A stretch of 64,000 nucleotides of DNA from NCBI RefSeq assembly GCF_000425945.1, contig NZ_AUEK01000013.1:162952-226951 (forward strand), written 5' to 3'. The translations under genes and the position numbers were made by a program. Position 1 is the first letter of the stretch. Each line of letters begins with the position of its first letter. The DNA comes from Candidatus Solirubrobacter pratensis (GTDB lineage Bacteria; Actinomycetota; Thermoleophilia; Solirubrobacterales; Solirubrobacteraceae). The notes under the pieces are model-generated. The model saw nothing but the letters and a program-made list of their open reading frames with translations, was not told where the DNA came from and ran no database searches. Of the stretch, positions 50,777 to 59,574 are shown piece after piece.

Positions 50777-51796
50777 CTAGCGCTGCTCCACCGCGGCAGG
50801 CGCCCACTGCGCCTCCGCGAGGTCGCCGTCGCCCTCGAGCGCGGCCGGCGTCGGCACCGCCGGGTTGTCGCGCAGGTACCACTCCGCGTCCAGCGCCGCC
50901 ATACAGCCCGAGCCCGCGGCGGTCACGGCCTGGCGATAGGTGTGGTCGACGAGGTCGCCCGCGGCGAAGATGCCGGCGACGTCGGTGCGCGTCGACTTGC
51001 CCTGGGTGAGGACGTAGCCTCCGTCGTCGGTCGGCACTATGCCGCGCACGATCTCCGACTGCGGCTCATGGCCGATCGCGATGAAGGCGCCGGACATCGG
51101 CAGCTCGCGCGTCTCGCCGGTCTCGAGATGACGCACGCGCGCGAAGTCGAGCACGCCCGAGTCGCCCGCGACGAACTCGTCCACGACGTACGGCGTCAGG
51201 AACTCGATGTTCTCGGTCGCCCGCGCGCGGTCGAGCATGATCTTCGACGCGCGGAACTCGTCGCGACGGTTGACGATCGTGACCTTGGAGGAGAACTTGG
51301 CGAGAAAGATCGCCTCCTCCATCGCGCTGTCGCCACCGCCGACGATGATCGTCGTGCGGTCCTTGTAGAACGCGGCGTCGCAGGTGGCGCAGTAGGACAC
51401 GCCGCGGCCGCCGAGCTCCTCCTCGCCGGGCACGCCGAGCTTCTTGTGCTCGGCCCCCATCGAGAGGATCACCGCCCGGGCCTCGTAGACCTCGTCCTCG
51501 ATGTAGACCTTGTGCGGAGCGCCGTCCTTGCCGGGCTCGAGCTTCGTCGCGTTGTCGGTGATGAACCGCGTGCCGAAGCGCTCGGCCTGGTCGCGCAGCT
51601 GCTGCATCATCTCCGGGCCCGTGACCCCCTCGGGGTAGCCCGGGAAGTTCTCGACGTCGGTGGTCTGCTGGAGCAGGCCGCCCCACATGAAGCCCTCGAT
51701 CACGAGCGGCTCGAGATTGGCGCGCGCCGTGTAGAGCGCGGCCGTGTAGCCGGCGGGACCGCTGCCGATGATGATCACGTTCTCGACGTTCGCCAT
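50777..51796 (-). CDS. trxB: Thioredoxin reductase
   Basis: 339 residues. FAD site IIGSGPAGYTAALYTARANL, the redox pair in VSYCATCDAAFYKD, NADPH site IVGGGDSAMEEAIFLAKF and the C-terminal FAD motif TDVAGIFAAGDLVDHTYRQA are all present. It reduces thioredoxin with NADPH in the cytosol. ATG 51796 follows a weak GAAGAG site. The gene lies 29 bases after the YbhN-like gene and may be in its transcript, although AT-rich sequence in that gap could hold its own promoter. Confidence 0.96.
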   Translation of the reverse strand: MANVENVIIIGSGPAGYTAALYTARANLEPLVIEGFMWGGLLQQTTDVENFPGYPEGVTGPEMMQQLRDQAERFGTRFITDNATKLEPGKDGAPHKVYIEDEVYEARAVILSMGAEHKKLGVPGEEELGGRGVSYCATCDAAFYKDRTTIIVGGGDSAMEEAIFLAKFSSKVTIVNRRDEFRASKIMLDRARATENIEFLTPYVVDEFVAGDSGVLDFARVRHLETGETRELPMSGAFIAIGHEPQSEIVRGIVPTDDGGYVLTQGKSTRTDVAGIFAAGDLVDHTYRQAVTAAGSGCMAALDAEWYLRDNPAVPTPAALEGDGDLAEAQWAPAAVEQR

Positions 51797-51825
51797 GCTC
51801 TTCAGTCTCTCTCCGCCTGTGGGCG

Positions 51826-52902
51826 TTACGCTTTACTTTGTATAGTAGCGCCGCGTTCCCGGCGCCATCGGTCCACCGTGCCGCGGAGCCGGAAGAACGC
51901 GATCACTCCTGGGATCAGTGGTAGCCAGAAGGTGAACGCGCGGAACACGAGCACGGCGACGACGGCCAGGCCGGCATCCACGCCGAACGCCGCATAGGCG
52001 CCGATCATGCCGCCCTCCACGCCCCCGACGCCGCCCGGGATCGGCAGCAGGTTGCCGAGCATGCCGACGAAGAAGCCCTGGATCAGCACCGCGAGCGGCG
52101 GCGGGTCGCCGAACGCGTGGAACGCGGCCCAGACGACGGCGAGCTGGAACGCCCAGTAGAGGGTCGCCCCGAGCAGCGCCGGGTCGCGCGAGCGCAGGTG
52201 GCGGAGGGCGTCGCGCACGCCCGCCGAGCTGGAGGCGGGGACGTGCGCGAGCTTGCGCGTGAGCCGGCCCGTCGGGAGGCGGTGGTGCAGGTCGGGCGGG
52301 ACGAGCACCACCGCGAGCGTGAGCGCGACCATCACGAGCGCGATGATCGCCGGCACCAGCGTCATCGAGAGCGGCGCCTCTCCGGGGAACACCCCCAAGC
52401 GCAGCCCGAAGCCGCAGACGATCACCGCGAACGCGTACGGCGCGTAGGTGAGCACGAGGAACGAGATCGTCTTGTCGGCCACGACGCGGCGCGTGAGCCC
52501 GGCCTGGCGCAGCGCCCAGGCCTGCAGCACGAGGCCGCCGGCGCCGCCGGCGGCGAAGATCCGCGACGCGGCCAGGCCCGCCAGCGTGATCTGGAAGCTC
52601 GCGCGCCAGCCGATCCGGTCGTCCTTGAAGACACCGCGGAACATCGCGCCGTAGCCGGCGAACATGCCGATCGTGAACGCGAGCGCGGCGGCCATCCACC
52701 ACGGCGAGCCGTCCTCGATCCGCCTCCACGTGTCGTGCAGGCCTGCCAGCTTGGGAAGCAGGAAGTACAGCGCCGCGAGCGCAGCCGCGAGGAAGCCGCA
52801 CAGCGTCAGGACAGTGCGGCCGCTGAAGTCGAGCCCATGGTCGTCCTCCTCCAGGGCGTCCGGCGAGGGCGGGCTGGCCGTCTCGACCGGAGCGTCGCTC
52901 AT
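51826..52902 (-). CDS. YbhN/lysylphosphatidylglycerol synthase-type membrane protein
   Basis: 358 residues with about eight membrane helices. The conserved family segments FAGYGAMFRGVF, LAASRIFAAGGAGGLVLQAW and the C-terminal GNLLPIPGGVGGVEGGMIGAY are seen. This is the membrane flippase-like part of MprF without the catalytic domain (UPF0104). Such proteins are thought to handle lipids. ATG 52902 overlaps the PAP2 gene stop as ATGA, which pairs it with a lipid phosphatase. Confidence 0.88.
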   Translation of the reverse strand: MSDAPVETASPPSPDALEEDDHGLDFSGRTVLTLCGFLAAALAALYFLLPKLAGLHDTWRRIEDGSPWWMAAALAFTIGMFAGYGAMFRGVFKDDRIGWRASFQITLAGLAASRIFAAGGAGGLVLQAWALRQAGLTRRVVADKTISFLVLTYAPYAFAVIVCGFGLRLGVFPGEAPLSMTLVPAIIALVMVALTLAVVLVPPDLHHRLPTGRLTRKLAHVPASSSAGVRDALRHLRSRDPALLGATLYWAFQLAVVWAAFHAFGDPPPLAVLIQGFFVGMLGNLLPIPGGVGGVEGGMIGAYAAFGVDAGLAVVAVLVFRAFTFWLPLIPGVIAFFRLRGTVDRWRRERGATIQSKA

Positions 52903-53831
52903 ACGTGCGCCTGTGCCTCGATCGCCTGTACGGCGCGCGAGAGGCGCCTCGCGAACGGCGCGGTCACCGGCGTCCCCCGGCGCACCGTCTCGGCCAGTGC
53001 GAGCCCCGCCGCCAGGTCCATGACGTAGTGCTCGCCCAGGTAGACGAGCGCTAGGCCGAGCGTGGCGGCGTAGCTCCAGCCGAGCACTCCCGCGACCCTT
53101 CCGGTGTCGCTGAGGACGTGCGCGGCCGTCACGGACGTTGCGAAGTGCAGCGAAGGCATGGCGGCCAAAGGGTTGCCCCCCAGGAAACCGTACAGAGGAG
53201 CCCACCCGGACTTCCAGAACTGCTCACCGTATTCGACCATCATGCGGCGCAGCTCGGGCGTCCGGCCGTCCTCCATCAGACCCTGCTCGGCCGCGTACCA
53301 CGGCGGCGCCGTGGGGATCGCCCAGTAGCCGATCACGCCGAGGTCGAAGGTCGCGTAGACCTGGGCGGCGGCGCGGCCGAAGCCCTCGCGGCGCCGGAGC
53401 AGGACGTAGGCGACGGTGCCGTGGGGGAACGCGAACCACAGCCAGTGTGACCACACGAGCAGCTTCTCCCAGCGGGCGAAGCGGCCCGGCGTGCCGAACG
53501 CGCGTTGCAGGCGCATCGTCGGCGTCGTGCCGGCGCCGATGAAGCGGTCGAAGCGGACCGGGTACTCGACGCGGACGCGCCGCCGCAGCGCCTCGGGGTC
53601 GTCGTTGGGCATCTGGTAGGTCGCCAGATAGGCCCACATCTGCAGCGCGCACACCGCGACGTCGCGCTTGCGCGAGCGCGGGACGACGGCGGTCACGGCG
53701 AACGGGGTGGCGGCTGCGGCGGCGATCACCACCTGCGGCTTGAGCTTCAGGCGGCGGCGGAGAAGCGGCGCGGCCAGGCCGGCGGCGAGCACCGTGGAGG
53801 CGGCCGCGCGGATGGCGGTCGAACGGCGCAC
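52899..53831 (-). CDS. PAP2-family membrane phosphatase (inositolphosphotransferase-like)
   Basis: 310 residues with about six helices. Motifs of the Aur1/Ipt1-like PAP2 group are AAMPSLHFATSVTAAHV and YLGEHYVMDLAAGLALA, which hold the two catalytic His residues, and GYWAIPTAPPWYAAEQG. It should remove or transfer phosphate on a lipid at the membrane. GTG 53831 is the start. A TATTCT box lies 10 bases upstream. Confidence 0.88.
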   Translation of the reverse strand: MRRSTAIRAAASTVLAAGLAAPLLRRRLKLKPQVVIAAAAATPFAVTAVVPRSRKRDVAVCALQMWAYLATYQMPNDDPEALRRRVRVEYPVRFDRFIGAGTTPTMRLQRAFGTPGRFARWEKLLVWSHWLWFAFPHGTVAYVLLRRREGFGRAAAQVYATFDLGVIGYWAIPTAPPWYAAEQGLMEDGRTPELRRMMVEYGEQFWKSGWAPLYGFLGGNPLAAMPSLHFATSVTAAHVLSDTGRVAGVLGWSYAATLGLALVYLGEHYVMDLAAGLALAETVRRGTPVTAPFARRLSRAVQAIEAQAHV

Positions 53832-53841
53832 GGGGGCCGCG

Positions 53842-53847
53842 AGAATA
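53842..53847 (-). promoter_or_regulatory. -10 box TATTCT, near-leaderless start
   Basis: On the reverse strand TATTCT is followed by 10 bases (CGCGGCCCCC) and GTG 53831. It drives the PAP2, YbhN-like and perhaps trxB genes. Confidence 0.5.
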
Positions 53848-53927
53848 GCGACCCGCGCGGCGCGACGACGCCGGCGGGCGCTCGCGGCGTGCCACCGCGC
53901 TCCGGCGGCCCCCTGGGGGACGGGCGC

Positions 53928-54668
53928 TTAGGCGCCGATCAGCGTGTCCGCCGCCTCGCCCGCGAAGGTCTTCACCACGCGCGAGCGCGGGTCGACCTCC
54001 GGGTGCCACTGGACGCCGAGCGCCCAGCGCGCCTCGGGCAGCTCGATCGCCTCCACGAGGCCGTCGAGCGTGCTCCAGCCGCTGGCCACGACGCCTTCCC
54101 CGAGCGCGTCGACGGCCTGGTGGTGATGCGACTTGGTCTGGTGGAGCAGCTCGCCGCACGCGTGCGCGGCCAGCGAGCCCGGCTCGAGCCGCACGTCGTG
54201 ATCGGCGTCGTCGAAGGAGCCCAGCGCCCGCCGGTGGTCGCCGTGGCCGACGTCGTCGGGCAGGTGCTGCACCAGGGTCCCGCCGCGCGCGACGTTGAGC
54301 AGCTGCATCCCGCGGCAGATCCCGAGCACCGGTATGTCGCGCTCCAGCGCCTCCAGCGCCAGCGCGATCTCCGCGCGGTCGCGCTCCGGCCGCGTATTGG
54401 TGGTGCAGTGATGGCGGCGCTCGCCGTAGGAGCCGGGGTCGATGTCGGCGCCGCCGGCCAGCATCAGGGCGTCGAGCCCGTCGAGCACGTCGGCGGGATG
54501 CTGCTCGACCCACCCGTCGGGCGGGATCATCAGCGCCACCGCTCCGGCACCCTGCACCGCGTCGATGTAGGCCCGCGACAGCAGCAAGGCCTCGCGGTCC
54601 CAGACGGTCCAGCGCGCCCGCTCGAGGGCCGCGCAGACGCCGATCCGCGGTCTTCGCTCGTCTGGCAT
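53928..54668 (-). CDS. Class I glutamine amidotransferase-like hydrolase (gamma-glutamyl-GABA hydrolase/PuuD family)
   Basis: 246 residues. MLAGGADIDPGSYGE, the nucleophile elbow VLGICRGMQLLNVARGG and the late catalytic pair GVQWHPEVD are the standard PuuD marks. These enzymes release glutamate from gamma-glutamyl compounds, for example in polyamine breakdown. ATG 54668 was chosen for MPDERRPRIGVCA; a TAGGTT box lies 8 bases upstream on the reverse strand. Confidence 0.92.
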   Translation of the reverse strand: MPDERRPRIGVCAALERARWTVWDREALLLSRAYIDAVQGAGAVALMIPPDGWVEQHPADVLDGLDALMLAGGADIDPGSYGERRHHCTTNTRPERDRAEIALALEALERDIPVLGICRGMQLLNVARGGTLVQHLPDDVGHGDHRRALGSFDDADHDVRLEPGSLAAHACGELLHQTKSHHHQAVDALGEGVVASGWSTLDGLVEAIELPEARWALGVQWHPEVDPRSRVVKTFAGEAADTLIGA

Positions 54669-54676
54669 CGCAGACG

Positions 54677-54682
54677 AACCTA
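54677..54682 (-). promoter_or_regulatory. -10 box TAGGTT, near-leaderless start
   Basis: Reverse-strand TAGGTT followed by 8 bases and ATG 54668. It lies back to back with the forward box at 54696 in a 41-base divergent gap. Confidence 0.45.
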
Positions 54683-54695
54683 CCCCGGTTCTGGA

Positions 54696-54701
54696 CAGAA
54701 T
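54696..54701 (+). promoter_or_regulatory. Possible -10 box CAGAAT, near-leaderless start
   Basis: GGACAGAAT is followed by 8 bases and ATG 54710, with no ribosome site. It resembles the GGACAAT box at 26563. Confidence 0.35.
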
Positions 54702-54709
54702 CCACGTCC

Positions 54710-55492
54710 ATGACCGTCTCCCTGCACCGTCGCGGCGCCGTCGCCACCATCGAGCTGAACCGCCCGCAGGCCATGAACGCATGGGACCGTGAGCTGGGCG
54801 AGGCCCTGCGCGGCGCCGTCGAGGAGTGCGCCGCCGACGACGCGATCCGCGCCGTCACGATCACCGGTGCGGGCCGGGCGTTCTCCTCCGGGGCGGACCT
54901 CAAGGCGGGCTTCGACCCGACGCCGGAGGGCTTCCCGGACGTCGGTGCGGCGCTGCGCGAGCGGTATCACCCGATCATCACCGGGATCCGCGAGATGCCC
55001 AAGCCGGTGCTCGCCGCCGTCAACGGCCCGGCCGCCGGCATCGGGTGCTCGCTCGCGCTCGCCTGCGACCTGGTGCTCGCCGCCGAGTCGTCCTACTTCC
55101 TGCTGGCGTTCGTGAACATCGGGCTCGTACCGGACGGCGGCAGCTCGTTCCTGATCGCGGCCCGGGTGGGCTTCGCGCGCGCCGCCGAGATGGCGATGCT
55201 GGGCGAGCGGATCCCCGCCCCCAAGGCGCTGGAGTGGGGAATGATCAACCGCGTCGTGGCCGACGACGCCCTGCTCGCCGAGGCCGGCGCGCTCGCCGAC
55301 CGGCTCGCCGCGGGCCCCACGCGCTCCTACGCCGGGACCAAGCGCCAGCTCAACTCGTGGCTGTACCAGCGGATGCGCGAGCAGCTCGAGCTCGAGGCCA
55401 CGATCCAGCACGAACTGGCCGCTTCGGGCGACTTCGTGGAGGGCGTCGCGGCCTTCGTGGGCAAGCGCCCGGCGCGCTTCTCGGGGCGTTGA
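54710..55492 (+). CDS. Enoyl-CoA hydratase/isomerase family protein
   Basis: 260 residues. Crotonase marks are GAGRAFSSGADLKAGF, the oxyanion-hole segment AAVNGPAAGIGCSLALACD, and NIGLVPDGGSSFLIAARVG. An Asp stands where many hydratases have the second catalytic Glu, which is closer to PaaG-type isomerases. Ends in the usual GKRPARFSGR. Acts on acyl-CoA in the cytosol, in fatty acid or aromatic breakdown. Divergent from the amidotransferase gene. Confidence 0.93.
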   Translation: MTVSLHRRGAVATIELNRPQAMNAWDRELGEALRGAVEECAADDAIRAVTITGAGRAFSSGADLKAGFDPTPEGFPDVGAALRERYHPIITGIREMPKPVLAAVNGPAAGIGCSLALACDLVLAAESSYFLLAFVNIGLVPDGGSSFLIAARVGFARAAEMAMLGERIPAPKALEWGMINRVVADDALLAEAGALADRLAAGPTRSYAGTKRQLNSWLYQRMREQLELEATIQHELAASGDFVEGVAAFVGKRPARFSGR

Positions 55493-55542
55493 GCCCCGCG
55501 GTCAGGCGCCCGACCACGGCGCGTGGGCGTCCGGTCCGTCCA

Positions 55543-55548
55543 TATACT
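55543..55548 (+). promoter_or_regulatory. -10 box TATACT, near-leaderless start
   Basis: TATACT, 9 bases (GCCGGGCCC), then GTG 55558. The best-looking of the window's near-leaderless promoters and expected to drive the oxidase genes. Confidence 0.6.
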
Positions 55549-55557
55549 GCCGGGCCC

Positions 55558-56496
55558 GTGCTTGGTCTGAGTTCACGCCGTTCCCTGCTGCTGGCGCTCT
55601 GCGCCGCCATCGCCGGAGCGCTCTTCGCCGCGCCTGCCGCACACGCCGGCCTGCTGTTCCCAGAGTCCGGCGGGTCGCCGAACGCGGACAGCATTCACAC
55701 GCTGTACATCATGATCTTCATCCTCGCGCTGATCATCTTCATCGGCGTCGAAGGCCTGCTGCTCTACTCGATGATCAGATACCGCGCCCGCAAGGGGCGC
55801 GTGGCCGCGCAGATCCACGGCAACACGCCGCTGGAGATCGGCTGGACGGTCGGCGCCGCGGCGATCCTGATCTTCATCACCGCCTTCACGTTCATCAAGC
55901 TCGCGGCGATCAAGGACCCGAAGCCCTCGGTGACGACCGGCGGCCCCCAGATCGCGATGGTCGACGGCGAGCTCGTCGCCTCGACCGATCAGTCGGCCCC
56001 CAAGGGCCCGGTCCTGCGCATGCGCGTCGACGGGCAGCAGTACGTCTGGGCCTACCAGTACCCGCAGGCCCAGAAGGGCGTCCGCTCCTACGCGGACATG
56101 GTGGTCCCTGTCGGGATGACCGTGCTGCTCGACATCACGTCAGACGACGTCGCGCACTCATGGTGGATTCCCAAGCTGGGCGGCAAGATGGACGCCATCC
56201 CGGGCTACCACAACAAGTCCTGGTTCCAGATCCCGCCTGAGAACCTCGACAAAGGCCCCGGCAAGGGCACCTTCCAGGGCTTCAAGGCCGTCATCTACAC
56301 CGGGCAGTGCGCAGAGCTCTGCGGCCGCAACCACGCGAACATGCTCGCCCGCGTGATCGGCCTCAGCCCGGACGACTTCAACACGTGGGTCGACCGCAAG
56401 GCGCAGGAGCTCCAGGCGGCGCACACAGCCGTCGCCAAGCAGCAGAAGGCGCTGCAGGCCCAGCAGGAAGCGAACAGCCAGACCGGCGCGCAGTAA
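55558..56496 (+). CDS. ctaC: Cytochrome c oxidase subunit II
   Basis: 312 residues from GTG 55558. Signal-like segment, two membrane helices (about 45-70 and 95-115), then the outside cupredoxin domain. The CuA site is complete: His in DDVAHSWWIPKL, then Cys251, Cys255, His259 and Met262 in YTGQCAELCGRNHANMLA. It takes electrons from cytochrome c and passes them to subunit I. A C-terminal Gln/Ala-rich coil follows. Subunit I begins 9 bases downstream. Confidence 0.95.
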   Translation: MLGLSSRRSLLLALCAAIAGALFAAPAAHAGLLFPESGGSPNADSIHTLYIMIFILALIIFIGVEGLLLYSMIRYRARKGRVAAQIHGNTPLEIGWTVGAAAILIFITAFTFIKLAAIKDPKPSVTTGGPQIAMVDGELVASTDQSAPKGPVLRMRVDGQQYVWAYQYPQAQKGVRSYADMVVPVGMTVLLDITSDDVAHSWWIPKLGGKMDAIPGYHNKSWFQIPPENLDKGPGKGTFQGFKAVIYTGQCAELCGRNHANMLARVIGLSPDDFNTWVDRKAQELQAAHTAVAKQQKALQAQQEANSQTGAQ

Positions 56497-56505
56497 GGAC
56501 CTCCC

Positions 56506-58224
56506 TTGGCAGCTACGACACAAACTCCGCCGCCCAGCACGATCGCGACGCGGGCGCGGCCTGAGATCATCGCCCACGAGGTCGAGCCGCAGAAGCTCGG
56601 CTGGACCTCGTGGTTCACCACGACCGACCACAAGAAGATCGGCCTGATGTACCTGGGCACGGTCATGGTCTTCTTCGTGCTCGGCGGCGTCGAGGCGCTG
56701 CTGATCCGCACGCAGCTCGCCGTCCCGGACAACACGCTCCTGACGCCTGAGAAGTACAACCAGGTGCTCACGATGCACGGGACGACGATGATCTTCCTCG
56801 TCATCGTGCCGGTCTGGGCAGGGTTCGCGAACTACCTGGTCCCGCTGATGATCGGAGCGCGCGACGTCGCGTTCCCGCGCGTGAACGCGTGGTCCTACTG
56901 GATGTACCTGTTCGGCGGCCTGGCGCTCTACGCGTCGGTGTTCTTCTCGCCGCCCGAGGCCGGCTGGTTCTCGTACGTGCCGCTCTCGCTGAAGCAGTAC
57001 TCCGGCACCAACGGCCAGGAGGCATGGATCTACATGATCCACCTCACCGGCCTGTCGTCGATCCTGGGCGCGATCAACTTCATCGCCACGATCCACAACA
57101 TGCGCGCGCCCGGCATGGGCTGGGGCCGCATGCCGCTGTTCGTGTGGACGATCCTGATCTACGCGTACCTGATCATCCTGGCGCTGACGTCGCTGGCCGC
57201 CACGGTCACGATGCTGCTGCTGGACCGCAACTTCGGCACCGCGTTCTTCGACCCCAAGCAGGGCGGGTCGGCGCTCTTGTGGCAGCACTTGTTCTGGTTC
57301 TTCGGGCACCCAGAGGTCTACATCCTCGTGTTGCCTGCCTTCGGGGTCTTCTCCGAGGTGCTGCCGGTCTTCGCGCGCAAGCCGATCTTCGGCTACAAGG
57401 CGATCGCCGCGGCCACCGCGGGCATCGCCTTCCTCGGCCTGCTCGTGTGGGCGCACCACATGTTCGCTACGCCGATGTCGACCGTCGTGCTCGCGTTCTT
57501 CATGCTCTCGAGCTTCATCATCGCCGTGCCGACGGGCGTGAAGATCTTCAACTGGATCGCCACGCTGTGGCGCGGCACGGTCGAGTGGACGGTGCCGCTG
57601 ATGTACTGCGTCGGCGGCATCTTCACCTTCACGATGGGCGGCATCACGGGCATCTTCCTGGCCGTGTTCCCCATCGACTGGCAGCTGACGGACACCTACT
57701 TCGTGGTGGCGCACTTCCACTACACGGCGTTCGGCGCCTCCGCCTTCGCGATGCTCGCCGCGCTCTACTACTGGTTCCCGAAGATGACGGGCCGGATGCT
57801 CAGCGAGCGGATGGGCAAGGTCGGCTTCTGGCTGACGTTCATCGGCTTCCACCTGACGTTCCTGATCCAGCACTCGGCAGGCCTCTCGGGCATGCCGCGG
57901 CGCATCTATGAGTACTCCGACACGAGCTGGACGGCGTACAACTTCATCTCCACCGTCGGCGCGTTCACGATCGCCCTCGGCGTCCTGCTCACGATCGGCA
58001 ACATCGCCTGGGCGTTCAAGAAGGGCGCGATCGCGGGCCCCGACCCGTGGAAGGCCAACACGCTCGAGTGGTTCACGCCCTCGCCGCCGCCGGAGAACAA
58101 CTTCGACGCGGTGCCGCGCGTGCGCTCGGTCGAGCCGATGAAGGACATCCGGCGCGAGATCGAGCAGCGGACGGGCACCGAGCAGCGCTACCGCTCCGGA
58201 CAGCCGTTGTTCGTCAAGAGGTAG
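56506..58224 (+). CDS. ctaD: Cytochrome c oxidase subunit I
   Basis: 572 residues with 12 membrane helices. It begins at TTG 56506 with an AAGGA site. Seen are the low-spin heme ligand region TMHGTTMIFLVI, the CuB/Tyr-His loop FWFFGHPEVYILVLPAFG, the CuB ligands VWAHHMFATPMS, and VAHFHYTAFGA for the high-spin heme. It is an aa3-type heme-copper oxidase that reduces oxygen and pumps protons. No subunit III gene lies next to it. Confidence 0.97.
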   Translation: MAATTQTPPPSTIATRARPEIIAHEVEPQKLGWTSWFTTTDHKKIGLMYLGTVMVFFVLGGVEALLIRTQLAVPDNTLLTPEKYNQVLTMHGTTMIFLVIVPVWAGFANYLVPLMIGARDVAFPRVNAWSYWMYLFGGLALYASVFFSPPEAGWFSYVPLSLKQYSGTNGQEAWIYMIHLTGLSSILGAINFIATIHNMRAPGMGWGRMPLFVWTILIYAYLIILALTSLAATVTMLLLDRNFGTAFFDPKQGGSALLWQHLFWFFGHPEVYILVLPAFGVFSEVLPVFARKPIFGYKAIAAATAGIAFLGLLVWAHHMFATPMSTVVLAFFMLSSFIIAVPTGVKIFNWIATLWRGTVEWTVPLMYCVGGIFTFTMGGITGIFLAVFPIDWQLTDTYFVVAHFHYTAFGASAFAMLAALYYWFPKMTGRMLSERMGKVGFWLTFIGFHLTFLIQHSAGLSGMPRRIYEYSDTSWTAYNFISTVGAFTIALGVLLTIGNIAWAFKKGAIAGPDPWKANTLEWFTPSPPPENNFDAVPRVRSVEPMKDIRREIEQRTGTEQRYRSGQPLFVKR

Positions 58225-58244
58225 CGGCTGTGGAGGCCTCACGC

Positions 58245-59129
<885 letters not shown>

Positions 59130-59178
59130 AGGGTGCAGCCCCTCCGCCCCACCCCGATCATCCAGCCTTCTCGACCTC

Positions 59179-59184
59179 TAGACT
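59179..59184 (+). promoter_or_regulatory. -10 box TAGACT, near-leaderless start
   Basis: TAGACT followed by 10 bases and ATG 59195. It would transcribe the two small oxidase-linked genes separately from ctaCDB. Confidence 0.5.
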
Positions 59185-59194
59185 CCCGCCTCGT

Positions 59195-59305
59195 ATGGAT
59201 CGCCGTCTCGCCCGCCGCAATCTCCGCACCGCCTACATCGCCTCCATCGTCGGAGTGCTGATGTTCGGTCTGACCTTCCTCGCGGCCTACCTCTACATCC
59301 AATGA
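59195..59305 (+). CDS. 36-residue single-helix membrane protein of the oxidase locus
   Basis: MDRRLARRNLRTAYIASIVG then VLMFGLTFLAAYLYIQ: a basic N-terminal tail and one membrane helix. The positive-inside pattern, the promoter box and the ATGA overlap with the next gene support it as real. Oxidase complexes often carry such mini-subunits or assembly factors; no family was recognised. Confidence 0.65.
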   Translation: MDRRLARRNLRTAYIASIVGVLMFGLTFLAAYLYIQ

Positions 59306-59547
59306 GCTCTGAGCCGCTACAGACCCAGTCCGGCGCGCCGCCCGTGGGCGAGCGCGTCCACATGCCGGCGCACAGCATCCTCCCGCTGGTCAACGCCGCC
59401 TCGCTCGCCGTGGCGATCGTCTCGCTCACCCTCAGCTGGTGGCTCGTCGGCTTGGGCGGCGCGATCTTCCTCCTCTCCGCCATTCGCTGGATCCTGGATG
59501 TTCGGCGGGACATCGCCGATCTTCCCTTGGATCACGGCCAGCATTAG
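59302..59547 (+). CDS. Small two-helix membrane protein, possible oxidase subunit IV-like
   Basis: 81 residues. An N-terminal polar part containing HMPAHSILPLVNAASLAVA is followed by two closely spaced helices and a charged tail (DVRRDIADLPLDHGQH). The His-Met-Pro start and setting recall actinobacterial cytochrome oxidase small subunits, which are usually longer. ATG 59302 overlaps the 36-residue gene as ATGA. Confidence 0.65.
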   Translation: MSSEPLQTQSGAPPVGERVHMPAHSILPLVNAASLAVAIVSLTLSWWLVGLGGAIFLLSAIRWILDVRRDIADLPLDHGQH

Positions 59548-59557
59548 GCGCGAGGTC

Positions 59558-59563
59558 TAGGCT
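59558..59563 (+). promoter_or_regulatory. -10 box TAGGCT, near-leaderless start
   Basis: TAGGCT, 11 bases, then GTG 59575. It should drive the stressosome operon. Confidence 0.5.
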
Positions 59564-59574
59564 TCCCGCTGGAC

